Shown: one piece after another, positions 57,001 through 64,000 of the stretch
How positions within the stretch are numbered: position 1 is the first letter of the stretch
Layout: the number at the start of each line of letters is the position of its first letter
Assembly (NCBI GenBank): GCA_026004675.1
Contig: BPJP01000002.1
Location: forward strand, 310,001-374,000
Direction of reading: 5' to 3'
DNA from: Gemmatales bacterium
Lineage (GTDB): Bacteria > Planctomycetota > Planctomycetia > Gemmatales > Gemmataceae
DNA: 64,000 nt
Program-made: the position numbers and the translations under genes
The notes under the pieces: model-generated
Seen by the model: only the letters and a program-made list of their open reading frames with translations
Database searches by the model: none
What the model was told of the DNA's origin: nothing

Positions 57001-57795
57001 CTACGCGTTGGAATGCCTCTTTTTATACTTGATTTCCCATACTGCCTGGTCGATTTTTTGTTTTTTGTCCGGCCGCAAACGAAGAAACTGGTTGATGTCC
57101 ATTTGGCTTTCGAATTCCCGATCCAGCTGCAACAGAACCAGACCGCGATTGGCGTAGACATCCGGGAGGCGTGGATTGAGTTTGAGCACTGCGGTGAAAT
57201 CCTCAACGGCTCCTTCCAAGTCGCCCACATCGCGACGCGCCAGACCGCGATTGTACAGTGCTTCGATGAAGTCGGGTTTGATCTTCAGCGCTGTGTTGAA
57301 GTCGTCGAGGGCTTCGGCAGCTTGTCCGCGATCGCGACGCATGACGCCGCGATAGTTGTATGCTTCGGCGTAGTCTTTCTTGAACTTGATGGCCGCTTCA
57401 AAGTCCTCATAGGCGGCTTGTTCGTCGTTCTGCCGACGCCGGATGCTTCCGCGATGCAAATAGGCTTCGGCAAACTGCGGGTTCAATTGGATGGCCCGGC
57501 TGAAATCACTCAACGCGGAAGGATAGTCTTTGTTCTTTTTTCGCGCCAAGCCCCGGTAATAATAGGCGTCCGCCAACTTCGGATTGATGCGAATGGCCTT
57601 GTCGAAGTCGGCCAGTGCCGCACTCATCTCGTCCTTTGCCTGGTAGGCAACACCACGATGAACGTAAGGCAAAGCGAAAAACGGGTCCATCTTGATCGCA
57701 GCATTGAAGTCGGCAATCGCACCATCGATATCGCCTTCGCTCAGTCGGGCGATCCCGCCAACCGTATACGCCATCGCGTCGTTTGCCGTCTTCAT
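57001..57795 (-). CDS. TPR-repeat protein
   Basis: 264 residues; ATG at 57795 with GAGGAG 6 nt upstream. Almost entirely tetratricopeptide repeats, about seven in a row (GDIDGAIADFNAAIKMDP, DEMSAALADFDKAIRINP, KDYPSALSDFSRAIQLNP, GDLEGAVEDFTAVLKLNP). There is no signal peptide or membrane helix, so it is a cytoplasmic scaffold. C-terminal tail is basic (DKKQKIDQAVWEIKYKKRH). No partner can be named. Confidence 0.85.
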   Translation of the reverse strand: MKTANDAMAYTVGGIARLSEGDIDGAIADFNAAIKMDPFFALPYVHRGVAYQAKDEMSAALADFDKAIRINPKLADAYYYRGLARKKNKDYPSALSDFSRAIQLNPQFAEAYLHRGSIRRRQNDEQAAYEDFEAAIKFKKDYAEAYNYRGVMRRDRGQAAEALDDFNTALKIKPDFIEALYNRGLARRDVGDLEGAVEDFTAVLKLNPRLPDVYANRGLVLLQLDREFESQMDINQFLRLRPDKKQKIDQAVWEIKYKKRHSNA

Positions 57796-57945
57796 AGCCA
57801 CTCCTCGCTTGCCGCGGGCAAAAACATTGGAACGCATTTCCTTTCCAAACGCAAGTTGACACTCGCCGACCAAAGTGATTTATTGTGCCCGTCGCTCAGC
57901 GGGGCCCGGAACAAGACGCCGTAACAAATCGGCAAGGAGGCTACA

Positions 57946-58361
57946 ATGTCAGCTGCTCGGCAATATTCGCCGGAGAACCAAGATGTCATCTGGGACGAAC
58001 GCCGCCGCCACGTCCGCTTCCAGTCGGGGCAAAAAAGCCGCTGTAAACCCGTCGAACACCCCGAAACGTCGGCTCCCCTGGCCCGCTACCGTTTGCGATA
58101 TTTCCCGTTCTGGCGTTCGCTTGCTTCTCGCCCGCCGTTTCGAACGTGGCACCCTTTTGACCACCGAAATCAACGATAACCAGGGAGATCGCCGCTTCTT
58201 CCTCGCCCGTGTCGTCCGCATTGAACAATTGGCCAAAGGAAGGTGGATGCTCGGATGCGCATTCGAAACCCCCGCTGACCACCGACGAACTGGAAGCGAT
58301 CGTCGAAGCGCCTTTCACCATTTGGCTGCAGGAAACCCGAATCCTTTCCCAAGCTGCCTGA
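57946..58361 (+). pseudogene. PilZ-domain protein with two frameshifts
   Basis: Start ATG at 57946 has AAGGAGG upstream. First phase: DERRRHVRFQSGQKSRCKPVEH, with the RxxxR part of the c-di-GMP motif. Second phase from about 58085: TVCDISRSGVRLLLARRFERGTLL (the D/NxSxxG part) and ARVVRIEQLAKGRWMLGCAFET. Third phase from about 58270: LTTDELEAIVEAPFTIWLQE to the TGA ending at 58361 (quoted in parts). Removing one C from a CCCC run near 58078 and one from CCCCC near 58270 restores about 138 residues. It is one of two PilZ proteins in the window. Confidence 0.72.
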
Positions 58362-58483
58362 GATGCGCCGTTTTCCTCGTTCCCTCGTTCCATGCTGTTT
58401 TTTTCGATAGCCAACCACCTCGATCATTTGATAAAATAAACGCAACGTCGCCCAGTGAACGCCCCGCCCCGTTCGGATTTTGC

Positions 58484-58511
58484 TTGACACTTTATTTGGA
58501 CCATTTAATCT
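58484..58511 (+). promoter_or_regulatory. Predicted sigma-70 promoter of the OGFr-like gene
   Basis: Consensus TTGACA, 16-bp spacer, TAATCT; 31 bp before the start codon at 58543. Confidence 0.55.
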
Positions 58512-58542
58512 AGCCAGAGACGACGACTAACGGGATCGTTTA

Positions 58543-59289
58543 ATGTCCACTCCCTTTCCATCCAAGGCGTTCGCCATGGACTTCGTGGGGTTTTATCTGG
58601 GCAGGGCGCCAGATCACAAGGGCAGAATGCTCACGGATATTTGGCGCTGGAGCGACGAAAAACTCGAAACCGGACACGATTTTATCCACGTCCTGTTTCC
58701 GCTCACCGAGTACAGTCATATTTTCACAGCGCCGGTTCTTGATGACGCCGCTTTGGCGGAATTTCGCGCCAACAAGACGATCCGCCAAAACCTGCTCAAG
58801 TCCTTTATGCGGATGCTTCGCTTTTTTGGTTTCCGCCTGGACGGACAGAAGGTCGTCCCAGCTGATGATTTCAGCGAAAAATCGAAAAACTGGCTGGTCA
58901 TCGGCGACCACAACCACTGGCGTATCACCCGCATTCTGAAATGCTTGAGGGCTTGCAACCTGGAGGACTACGCCTGTGCGTTTTATGACGCTTTGCTCGA
59001 CGTCGCCACGCCGGAAAACGTCTCCAAAGAGACACTGGAATACTGGAAAGCTGCGGTCGAAGAAGACGCCGACAAACAGCGCATCCGCCATCTGATTCTC
59101 GAGGCAGAGGAGATGGCGAAATTGATGAGTCAGGCCAAAACTGCGGAAGAGAAAAACCGCTATTATGCCGCTTTATCCAGCTGCGTCCAGGAGGCATTCG
59201 CCCTGGCCAAGTTCACCGGCAACGAGTCCGCCGTCATGCGGCTGGGCAACATCATTTTCCACTGCGAGCAGTTGAAAGCAACCACCTGA
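58543..59289 (+). CDS. OGFr-like (opioid growth factor receptor-related) domain protein
   Basis: 248 residues. The N-terminal 120 residues resemble the conserved domain of the opioid growth factor receptor family: DFVGFYLGRAPDHKGRMLTDIWRWSDEKLETGHDFIHVLFPLTEYS (quoted in parts). In that family the pattern is Y-x-x-W/L..LE..HxxIQWLFPL. The remaining residues are helical and charged (EEMAKLMSQAKTAEEKNRYYAALSS). No signal peptide. Bacterial members are uncharacterised; a role in nucleic-acid or protein binding cannot be inferred. Confidence 0.7.
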   Translation: MSTPFPSKAFAMDFVGFYLGRAPDHKGRMLTDIWRWSDEKLETGHDFIHVLFPLTEYSHIFTAPVLDDAALAEFRANKTIRQNLLKSFMRMLRFFGFRLDGQKVVPADDFSEKSKNWLVIGDHNHWRITRILKCLRACNLEDYACAFYDALLDVATPENVSKETLEYWKAAVEEDADKQRIRHLILEAEEMAKLMSQAKTAEEKNRYYAALSSCVQEAFALAKFTGNESAVMRLGNIIFHCEQLKATT

Positions 59290-59315
59290 TCTGACCGTCT
59301 CGCTTTCTGCCTTTG

Positions 59316-60057
59316 TCAACGTGGTGGTTTTCTGAGCCACAAGTCCTTCAACAAGTCGCTGTAATCGTCATAGGGAGTGCAATCGGGGCGGTCCGTCGGC
59401 ATGAAGGTACAGGCTCCGCGCCAAGTCTTTCTTGAGAGCGACGATCGAACTGCAAACGGTGCCTCGCTCAGCATCTCGCCAGCAAATCGGCGGCTGGCAT
59501 TCGGTTTCGCCGCACAATGCCTGCAAAGTGCGGATGTAGTCCTTGAGGCTGGTGCCCTTGGATGGTGAGAGCCGGCCCAGGGCATAAGCGATTCGGCCGT
59601 CGCTGGCGTCGTTGACGTCGTTACTGGAGATGGCGTGAATGCCGGGTGGCAGAGTGCGGACGCGCAGCCAATCGCCGGCATGGATCACCGTCGCCTGGTC
59701 GAAGTCGGCACAAATGATATTGCAACCGTCGTAGCGATTGGCGTCGAGTTCGGCGATCGCGTGTTTCGCCGCCAAGGAGGAGGATTGGTGTTGCAATAGA
59801 TCGAGGACAAGCAAGCCCCGGCTGCGCGGCTTGGACGGTAGGCTCGACTTGGGGCGATTGGTCACCGCAGCCATGACTCCGAAGGCATTGACGCCAAACC
59901 ACGTTCCCCCGCCGCGCGGATCGTAGCCTCCGACCGCCCGAACGCCTGGCAGCAAACGGGGCGGTTCACCCCCTCGGGCGAAATACTCTTCCCGGTTGGC
60001 GGCCACGATCAGCGGCGCATCGTCACAAACGCGGTAACAAAGAACAAACAAACACAT
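59316..60057 (-). pseudogene. NRDE (TANGO2-like) family protein with one late frameshift
   Basis: Begins MCLFVLCYRVCDDAPLIVAANREEYFARGGEPPRLLPGV (quoted in part), the NRDE-family start with NREE in place of NRDE. RGGGTWFGVNAFGVMAAVTNR is the second conserved block. The first phase stops at 59368 after HADGPPRLHSL. In the next phase, from the CCCC run near 59390, DCTPYDDYSDLLKDLWL extends to the TGA at 59316, as expected for the family end; the insertion is one base. Function of the family is unknown (eukaryotic TANGO2 relates to haem/lipid trafficking). It overlaps the radical SAM gene by 35 bp. Confidence 0.75.
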
Positions 60058-61087
60058 GAAAGTTGGTTCGATGATCGTCCATTATTCGGAAATCGGCAGC
60101 GGAATGCGTGCCCCACGAAGGGAAGAACTTATTGAACGCCGGTCGATTCGGCACCGTTGGCCCCTGCCGGCTATCCCGGCGAACCAGTTCATGGCGAATG
60201 GCTTCGAGCAATGCCTGCTTGTTCAGACACCACTCGGGAGCGACCAGATACTTGGGCGGAGCATCACCGCTCAGCCTCTGGATCACCATCGATGCTGGCA
60301 ACCTCTCGAGAAAATCGCACACCACTTGCACGTACTCTTCGAACGTGAACATCCTGACCTGGCCGTCGGCATACATCTTTTCCAACGGCGTATCGCGGAC
60401 CACGTGCAGGTTGTGAATCTTGACGGCATCCACCGGCAATGAAGCGAGTGCGTCAGCCGTCGCCATCATGTCCGCGTGGCTTTCACCTGGCAGTCCCAGA
60501 ATCACATGGGCACATACATCCAGATCCCGCCCCCGACAGCGTCCCACCGCGTCGACGAACGAGGCGAACGTGTCTCCCCGGTTCATCCATTCGAGCGACC
60601 GGTCGTGGATCGTCTGCAAACCAAGTTCGAGGCAGACGTAATAGCGGCGGGCATAATCTTCGATCAGGTCGAGCACGGGATCGGGGACGCAATCCGGACG
60701 CGTGCCGATCGCCAGTCCGACGATGTTCGGATGATCGAGGGCTTCGTCGTAAAGGCGTTTGAGTTTGTCGACGGGTGCGTAGGTGTTGGTAGCTGCCTGG
60801 AAATAGGCGATGAATTTGTCGGCGCGATAGCGCTTTTGCAGAAGGGCAATGCCGCGTGCCACCTGGTCCCGGATCGTTTGGCGCGGCAAACGGCGATTGG
60901 GGCTGAAACTGCGGTTGTCGCAATAGACGCAGCCGCCGACAGCAACGGTGCCATCCACATTGGGACAGGTGAAACCGGCATCGATCGTGACGCGATAAAC
61001 ACGGGTGCCGAAGCGCTGGCGCAGAAATCGGCCGAAGGAAAAATAGCGGCTGTCAGCAGATTCGGATTGGGTGCGGTCGGCTGCCAT
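60023..61087 (-). CDS. TIGR01212/YhcC-type radical SAM protein
   Basis: 354 residues. N-terminal YFSFGRFLRQRFGTRVYRVTIDAGFTCPN (quoted in part), then a cluster Cys of the form CPNVDGTVAVGGCVYCDNRSFSP: Cys-x10-Cys-x2-Cys for the 4Fe-4S, as in this subfamily. Others: YFQAATNTYAP, IGTRPDCVPD, ELGLQTIHDRSLEWMNRGD, HVILGLPGESHADM, KIHNLHVVRDTPLEKMY. The family is widespread but no reaction is known. The stop overlaps the start of the NRDE gene. Confidence 0.9.
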   Translation of the reverse strand: MAADRTQSESADSRYFSFGRFLRQRFGTRVYRVTIDAGFTCPNVDGTVAVGGCVYCDNRSFSPNRRLPRQTIRDQVARGIALLQKRYRADKFIAYFQAATNTYAPVDKLKRLYDEALDHPNIVGLAIGTRPDCVPDPVLDLIEDYARRYYVCLELGLQTIHDRSLEWMNRGDTFASFVDAVGRCRGRDLDVCAHVILGLPGESHADMMATADALASLPVDAVKIHNLHVVRDTPLEKMYADGQVRMFTFEEYVQVVCDFLERLPASMVIQRLSGDAPPKYLVAPEWCLNKQALLEAIRHELVRRDSRQGPTVPNRPAFNKFFPSWGTHSAADFRIMDDHRTNFHVFVCSLLPRL

Positions 61088-61213
61088 GGTTTTTTGGTTT
61101 TAGAGACTTTTTTGGCTATATGAATAGCATAAGATATTGTCATCCTGCACGAATATGGCGAAGGTTTGGGCCGCTTTCGCTTCAGAAGCTTACGGTATTT
61201 TAGGGAAAGTTGC

Positions 61214-61642
61214 ATGGGCAAAAAACCTGGTTCCGCCACGGGTCGGCCTCGAAAGCCAAAGTACCAAGTATTCGTCAGCCATGCGACAAGCGACAAATGG
61301 ATAGCTGTTGTCTTCTGCGAAAAGATTGAAGCTGTCGGCGCTTCGACATTTCGCGACGATCGTGACCTCAACGGCGGCGACGACATTCCCGAACAGATTC
61401 GGTTACAGATCAAGCAATCGCAAGAGTTGGTGGTCTTGTTGACGCCCGATTCCGTCGATCGGCCATGGGTTTTGTTGGAAGTGGGCGCAGCGTGGGGATC
61501 GCGGAAAGACTTCCGAATCGTCCCGGTCCTTTACCATGTCACTGTCGATGCGATCCCTGATATAATCAAAGGCAAGAAAGCATATCTCTTGAACGATTTC
61601 GATGAGTACCTAAGGGAACTCGAGAAGCGAGTGAACAAATGA
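61214..61642 (+). CDS. TIR-domain protein 1
   Basis: 142 residues, essentially one TIR domain. AGGGAAAG precedes the ATG at 61214. Strand A is YQVFVSHATSDKW; the AVVFCEKIEAVG helix, DDRDLNGGDDIPEQI (BB-loop region) and VVLLTPDSVDRPWVLLEVGAAWG follow, with a candidate catalytic Glu at residue 89 in the SxWxxxE context. Bacterial TIR domains of defence systems hydrolyse or cyclise NAD+. No membrane helix. It overlaps the second TIR gene by ATGA, so they form a two-gene operon. Confidence 0.85.
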   Translation: MGKKPGSATGRPRKPKYQVFVSHATSDKWIAVVFCEKIEAVGASTFRDDRDLNGGDDIPEQIRLQIKQSQELVVLLTPDSVDRPWVLLEVGAAWGSRKDFRIVPVLYHVTVDAIPDIIKGKKAYLLNDFDEYLRELEKRVNK

Positions 61643-62244
61643 CAACCGCCGACAGTAAGTCTTGTGACGTGTTCATCTCCCATCGGGCCGCGGACACACA
61701 AGTCGCGACCGAGGTCGCGGAAATCCTAGAGACCGTTGGGCTGAAAACGTTTCGATCGGGTGCGGTCGAACCAGGCGAGGACATTTCCGATGCGATCTGG
61801 CAGGCGCTCGCCGAGAGTCGCGCTTTTATCGCCATTGTCACGCCGCACGCACCTCCTCAGACAATGGGGTTGGTCGAAGTCGGCGCGGCGACAGCATGGA
61901 ACAAGCCGATTTTTGTCGTGATCAACGGGCCGTCGTCAACGAAAGTTCCGGCACCGTTTTCCGGTTACCCGGCCTACACCCTTGGCCGGCTTGACGACGT
62001 CGTTCAAGCCATTCAACGCGGCATCGAACCGTTGACCGAGGATGAGCGCCGGACCCTGATCGAGGTCTACGAACAACTGAACATTCCCACGGATCAACTG
62101 ACCCATTCGTACGCTGATTTGCGAAATCTGGCGATGAAGTTTAACCGGCGTGCCAGACAGCATTTTTCGGGCGAACGCCTTTTATCCGAGTTGTTTCGGC
62201 TCCGCAAACAGGGAAAACTTCCGCGTCTGAAAAGCCCAGCCTGA
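61639..62244 (+). CDS. TIR-domain protein 2 with helical C-terminus
   Basis: 201 residues. TIR core: CDVFISHRAADTQVATEVAEILETVGLKTFRSGAVEPGEDISDAIWQAL (quoted in parts), then FIAIVTPHAPPQTMGLVEVGAATAW with the candidate Glu at residue 80. From about residue 135 a basic helical extension (NRRARQHFSGERLLSELFRLRKQGKL) follows. It resembles TIR1 in order of motifs but is a distant paralogue. It ends with zero spacing to the stop of a convergent phage-like gene. Sensor or effector roles are not determined; no adjacent cyclase, STING, SAVED or NLR gene was seen. Confidence 0.85.
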   Translation: MTTADSKSCDVFISHRAADTQVATEVAEILETVGLKTFRSGAVEPGEDISDAIWQALAESRAFIAIVTPHAPPQTMGLVEVGAATAWNKPIFVVINGPSSTKVPAPFSGYPAYTLGRLDDVVQAIQRGIEPLTEDERRTLIEVYEQLNIPTDQLTHSYADLRNLAMKFNRRARQHFSGERLLSELFRLRKQGKLPRLKSPA

Positions 62245-62649
62245 TCACAGCGCCCCAGTCGGCCAGCTTTCCGGCTGGAAGCGGTCGAGGTAGACCCGCA
62301 AGTGATCGACTCCCGAACCACGCAACGCCAACTCGACAAACACCACGTAAAAGGCCGTCCGCTTCGAACGATCCGCCGGGTCGGCAACGATCACCGTGTC
62401 CGCAATGGTATCGTCGCGCGCGGGATCGAGTTGGCTGTTATAGGCATCGCGAATATCCACGTTCGGATTGAGATAAAGCACGTGCGTCCAGCGAAGCCAT
62501 GACGCCGATCCCTGCCGACCGGTGGCGACCCGAGGCTTCAAATAACCTGGCACCCCCTGAGGACCGGCTGGACCGAGATGGTAAGGATCGGCCGGGTTGG
62601 CCGTCCGATAGATATCGACACGCACGTTGGCAGGCATGGGCAAGGCCAT
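62245..62649 (-). CDS. Phage-module protein of the WTHVL/LDRxQP type, short form
   Basis: 134 residues from the ATG at 62649, with AAAGGGAAG upstream. Central block: NVRVDIYRTANPADPY, GYLKPRVATGRQ, WLRWTHVLYLNPNVDIRDAYNSQLDP, DTVIVADPADRSKRTAFYVVFVELALRGSG and YLDRFQPESW (quoted in parts). The same blocks, in the same order, occur in the first 130 residues of the next upstream gene, so the two are paralogues. Family unknown to me; location beside a head-tail connector-like gene suggests a virion or GTA structural role. Confidence 0.65.
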   Translation of the reverse strand: MALPMPANVRVDIYRTANPADPYHLGPAGPQGVPGYLKPRVATGRQGSASWLRWTHVLYLNPNVDIRDAYNSQLDPARDDTIADTVIVADPADRSKRTAFYVVFVELALRGSGVDHLRVYLDRFQPESWPTGAL

Positions 62650-62701
62650 GATTTGCTTCCCTTTCTCGGTTGGTACGAATGAGTTGGCGAACGGCGACCG
62701 G

Positions 62702-63493
62702 TCACTCGCTGCGTTCGATAGTGACCGGCGAAGAGGAACTGCACGTTCCCGGCCACCAGGTCGGATTGACGAAGGTGTTTGGCCCGGCACAAATGAAATC
62801 CGCAGCGGCGATCGGATCGAACGCGACGACTTCGACAAGGGGACTGTCGAGCGAGAGTTTCCAGCCGATGCCGAATTCGAAGCGCAAATGCCAGCGGACG
62901 TTGCCAGCGGGCAACCCGGTCGAACAAACCGGTGGGAATGTCGCACTACGCCAATGGCAGCCGCCGTCGTGAAGGAGGGTCCACGTTCCACCGTTCAGAG
63001 AAGAACAGTTGGAGCAGCCGTTGTCGATAAAGTCGCCGGCGGTTTTGAGGCGCCAATTGGCGGGCAGGATGGTGCAATTGCCGCATGCTTCCTGGACGCC
63101 AGGGACAAAACAGCCAGTCCGCCGGGGTTGCAAGCGATCGAGGTAAGCCCGCCGCTGATCGCCTTCGATTTCGACCATGACGACGACGAATGCTGTACAT
63201 TGGCCGGGCAAAGGGTAATCCCGGATAAGCACCGTGTCGGCGTTGGCATTGGCGATCGGGTTTGCCGGCCAGGCCTGGTAAGCGCTGCGGATGTCGATGG
63301 TTTTGTCGAGGACCAGGACATGGGTCCATTTCAAGCTGCCAGAAGCGAAGCCGAATCGGCCGTTCTGAAGGTGGTGTTTCAGGAGAGCCCGGACGCCAGC
63401 GACGGCGGCCGGCGTCCCTTCGAGCGGATAGGGAGCCGAGGCGGCAAAGCCGCGATAAATGTCACAGGTGACGTTGCAAGCGAATCGAGCCAT
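62702..63493 (-). CDS. Phage-module protein of the WTHVL/LDRxQP type, with Cys-rich C-terminus
   Basis: 263 residues from the ATG at 63493, preceded by GAAGGGAAAA, the same kind of site as its paralogue. Residues 1-135 repeat the paralogue's order of blocks (CDIYRGFAASAPY, LKWTHVLVLDKTIDIRSAYQAW, ADTVLIRDYPLPGQCTAFVVVMVEIEG, YLDRLQPRRTG). The second half adds about 130 residues with many cysteines (GCFVPGVQEACGNCTI, NGCSNCSSLNGG, GGCHW) and Trp-rich stretches (WHLRFEFGIGWK). Tail or receptor-binding function is plausible but not shown. Confidence 0.65.
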   Translation of the reverse strand: MARFACNVTCDIYRGFAASAPYPLEGTPAAVAGVRALLKHHLQNGRFGFASGSLKWTHVLVLDKTIDIRSAYQAWPANPIANANADTVLIRDYPLPGQCTAFVVVMVEIEGDQRRAYLDRLQPRRTGCFVPGVQEACGNCTILPANWRLKTAGDFIDNGCSNCSSLNGGTWTLLHDGGCHWRSATFPPVCSTGLPAGNVRWHLRFEFGIGWKLSLDSPLVEVVAFDPIAAADFICAGPNTFVNPTWWPGTCSSSSPVTIERSE

Positions 63494-63545
63494 GGTTTTC
63501 CCTTCTCGAAGCGAAGCGAGGGGGCGCCTTGCGGGAGACGTGCAG

Positions 63546-63578
63546 ATTACGCATAATGCGTTACGCAAGTTGCGTAAT
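63546..63578. promoter_or_regulatory. Nested inverted repeats, candidate operator
   Basis: ACGCAT-A-ATGCGT (63549-63561) directly followed by TTACGCAA-G-TTGCGTAA (63561-63577), inside an outer ATTACGCA...TGCGTAAT pair. All are built from a GCGTAA unit. Lies between two minus-strand phage-module genes, 50-80 bp upstream of the ATG at 63493. Confidence 0.5.
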
Positions 63579-63593
63579 TTGAATCGGCCAGCC

Positions 63594-64000
63594 CTACACC
63601 CGATGATTCCGATAAGGCAGCAGCAGGACGCGGATCGAACGGGGGAGGGTTCGGCTGTTGTCGCGAACGGCGTTGTAGCTGTGCGTGCTGACGACGCTTT
63701 CCGTCTGCAAGTTCTGGTTTCGTCCAAGTTCCTTGAAGAAAGTCGCCACCAACTGCGCCGTCGCTTCCTGGACGTCTTCGGGCACGGTCGTGAAACCCGC
63801 CGTGTATTCGATGCGATAACGCCCGACACCGATCGGCCAGATCGTTACATGCTCGGCACTGGCGAACGGCCCATCGACTCGGCGAAAGAGGACGCCATGC
63901 TCATGGTCGGTCGAGTAGTTCGTCAACTCGGCCGTGTGCATTCTGATATCGGCAAAGCGCCCGGCGGCATCGAACGCACCCTGCGGTCGCAAGTCGGCCG
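63594..64000 (-). CDS. Phage gp6-like head-tail connector protein, cut off by window edge
   Basis: At least 133 codons; the frame is open past the right edge. The typical connector block is YRIEYTAGFTTVPEDVQEATAQLVATFFKELGRN (quoted in parts), as in YTAG-x-x-x-P-x-D-V/I-x-A found in gp6-like proteins of HK97-type phages. The N-terminal portion resembles the beta part that contacts the portal (VDGPFASAEHVTIWPIGVGRY). Presence implies a prophage, phage remnant or gene-transfer agent continuing to the right of the window. Confidence 0.75.
   Translation of the reverse strand, partial: ADLRPQGAFDAAGRFADIRMHTAELTNYSTDHEHGVLFRRVDGPFASAEHVTIWPIGVGRYRIEYTAGFTTVPEDVQEATAQLVATFFKELGRNQNLQTESVVSTHSYNAVRDNSRTLPRSIRVLLLPYRNHRV

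Overview
The window looks like chromosomal DNA from a planctomycete of the Gemmatales/Gemmata type. This is an inference from gene content. It holds large PVC-type CxxCH oxidoreductases, secreted DUF1080 and sialate-esterase-like hydrolases, protein kinases fused to WD40 repeats, an ECF sigma factor with a membrane-anchored C-terminal extension, PilZ proteins, HEAT and TPR proteins, and kdsB (so Kdo-containing LPS is likely). No rRNA, tRNA, CRISPR array or insertion sequence was recognised.

Layout. 1-9.3 kb (minus strand): a cut-off multihaem PA14/dehydrogenase protein, a pentahaem cytochrome, a CehA-like metallohydrolase and a WD40 kinase. 9.7-15 kb (plus): adk, map, a lipoate-ligase-like gene, cobD and a secreted coiled-coil protein. 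15-18.8 kb (minus): sigma factor, kdsB and a zinc-ribbon/HEAT membrane protein. 19-25.5 kb (plus): a sialate O-acetylesterase, then a very large GDSL/dehydrogenase/cupredoxin/cytochrome c gene broken by five single-base shifts. 25.5-29 kb: a near-perfect 1.75-kb tandem duplication carrying promoter, terpene-cyclase-fold membrane protein and terminator. 29-38.6 kb: MFS permease, Cys-rich secreted protein, PilZ, DUF1080, argH, frameshifted lysA, frameshifted HEAT/receiver protein and a carboxymuconolactone-decarboxylase-like gene. 38.6-44 kb (minus): kinase, an ABC exporter set (two ATPases and one permease) and an STN-domain protein. 44.2-45.4 kb: a secernin-like protein. 45.4-57.8 kb (minus): the giant electron-transfer fusion, preceded by a hypothetical gene, glutaredoxin, scpB, a site-2 protease and a TPR protein. 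57.9-61 kb: PilZ, OGFr-like, NRDE and radical-SAM genes. 61.2-64 kb: two overlapping TIR genes facing a phage-like module that runs off the right end.

The standout is one uninterrupted reading frame of about 2,837 codons at 45412-53925. It joins, N to C: an ETF-quinone-oxidoreductase/FixC flavoprotein, a hydrophobic helix, a FixX-type ferredoxin, an acyl-CoA-dehydrogenase-like unit without the catalytic Glu, a second acyl-CoA dehydrogenase that keeps it, ETF-beta (FixA) and ETF-alpha (FixB). In most organisms each is a separate protein. Here the whole electron path from acyl-CoA to quinone appears to be one polypeptide.

Six genes carry single-base frameshifts, 16 in all by my count. Fourteen behave as +1 insertions and most sit in homopolymers. 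Consensus errors are the simplest explanation, because lysA is among the genes hit and the reconstructed products look complete. Those genes are typed as pseudogene with the reconstruction described.
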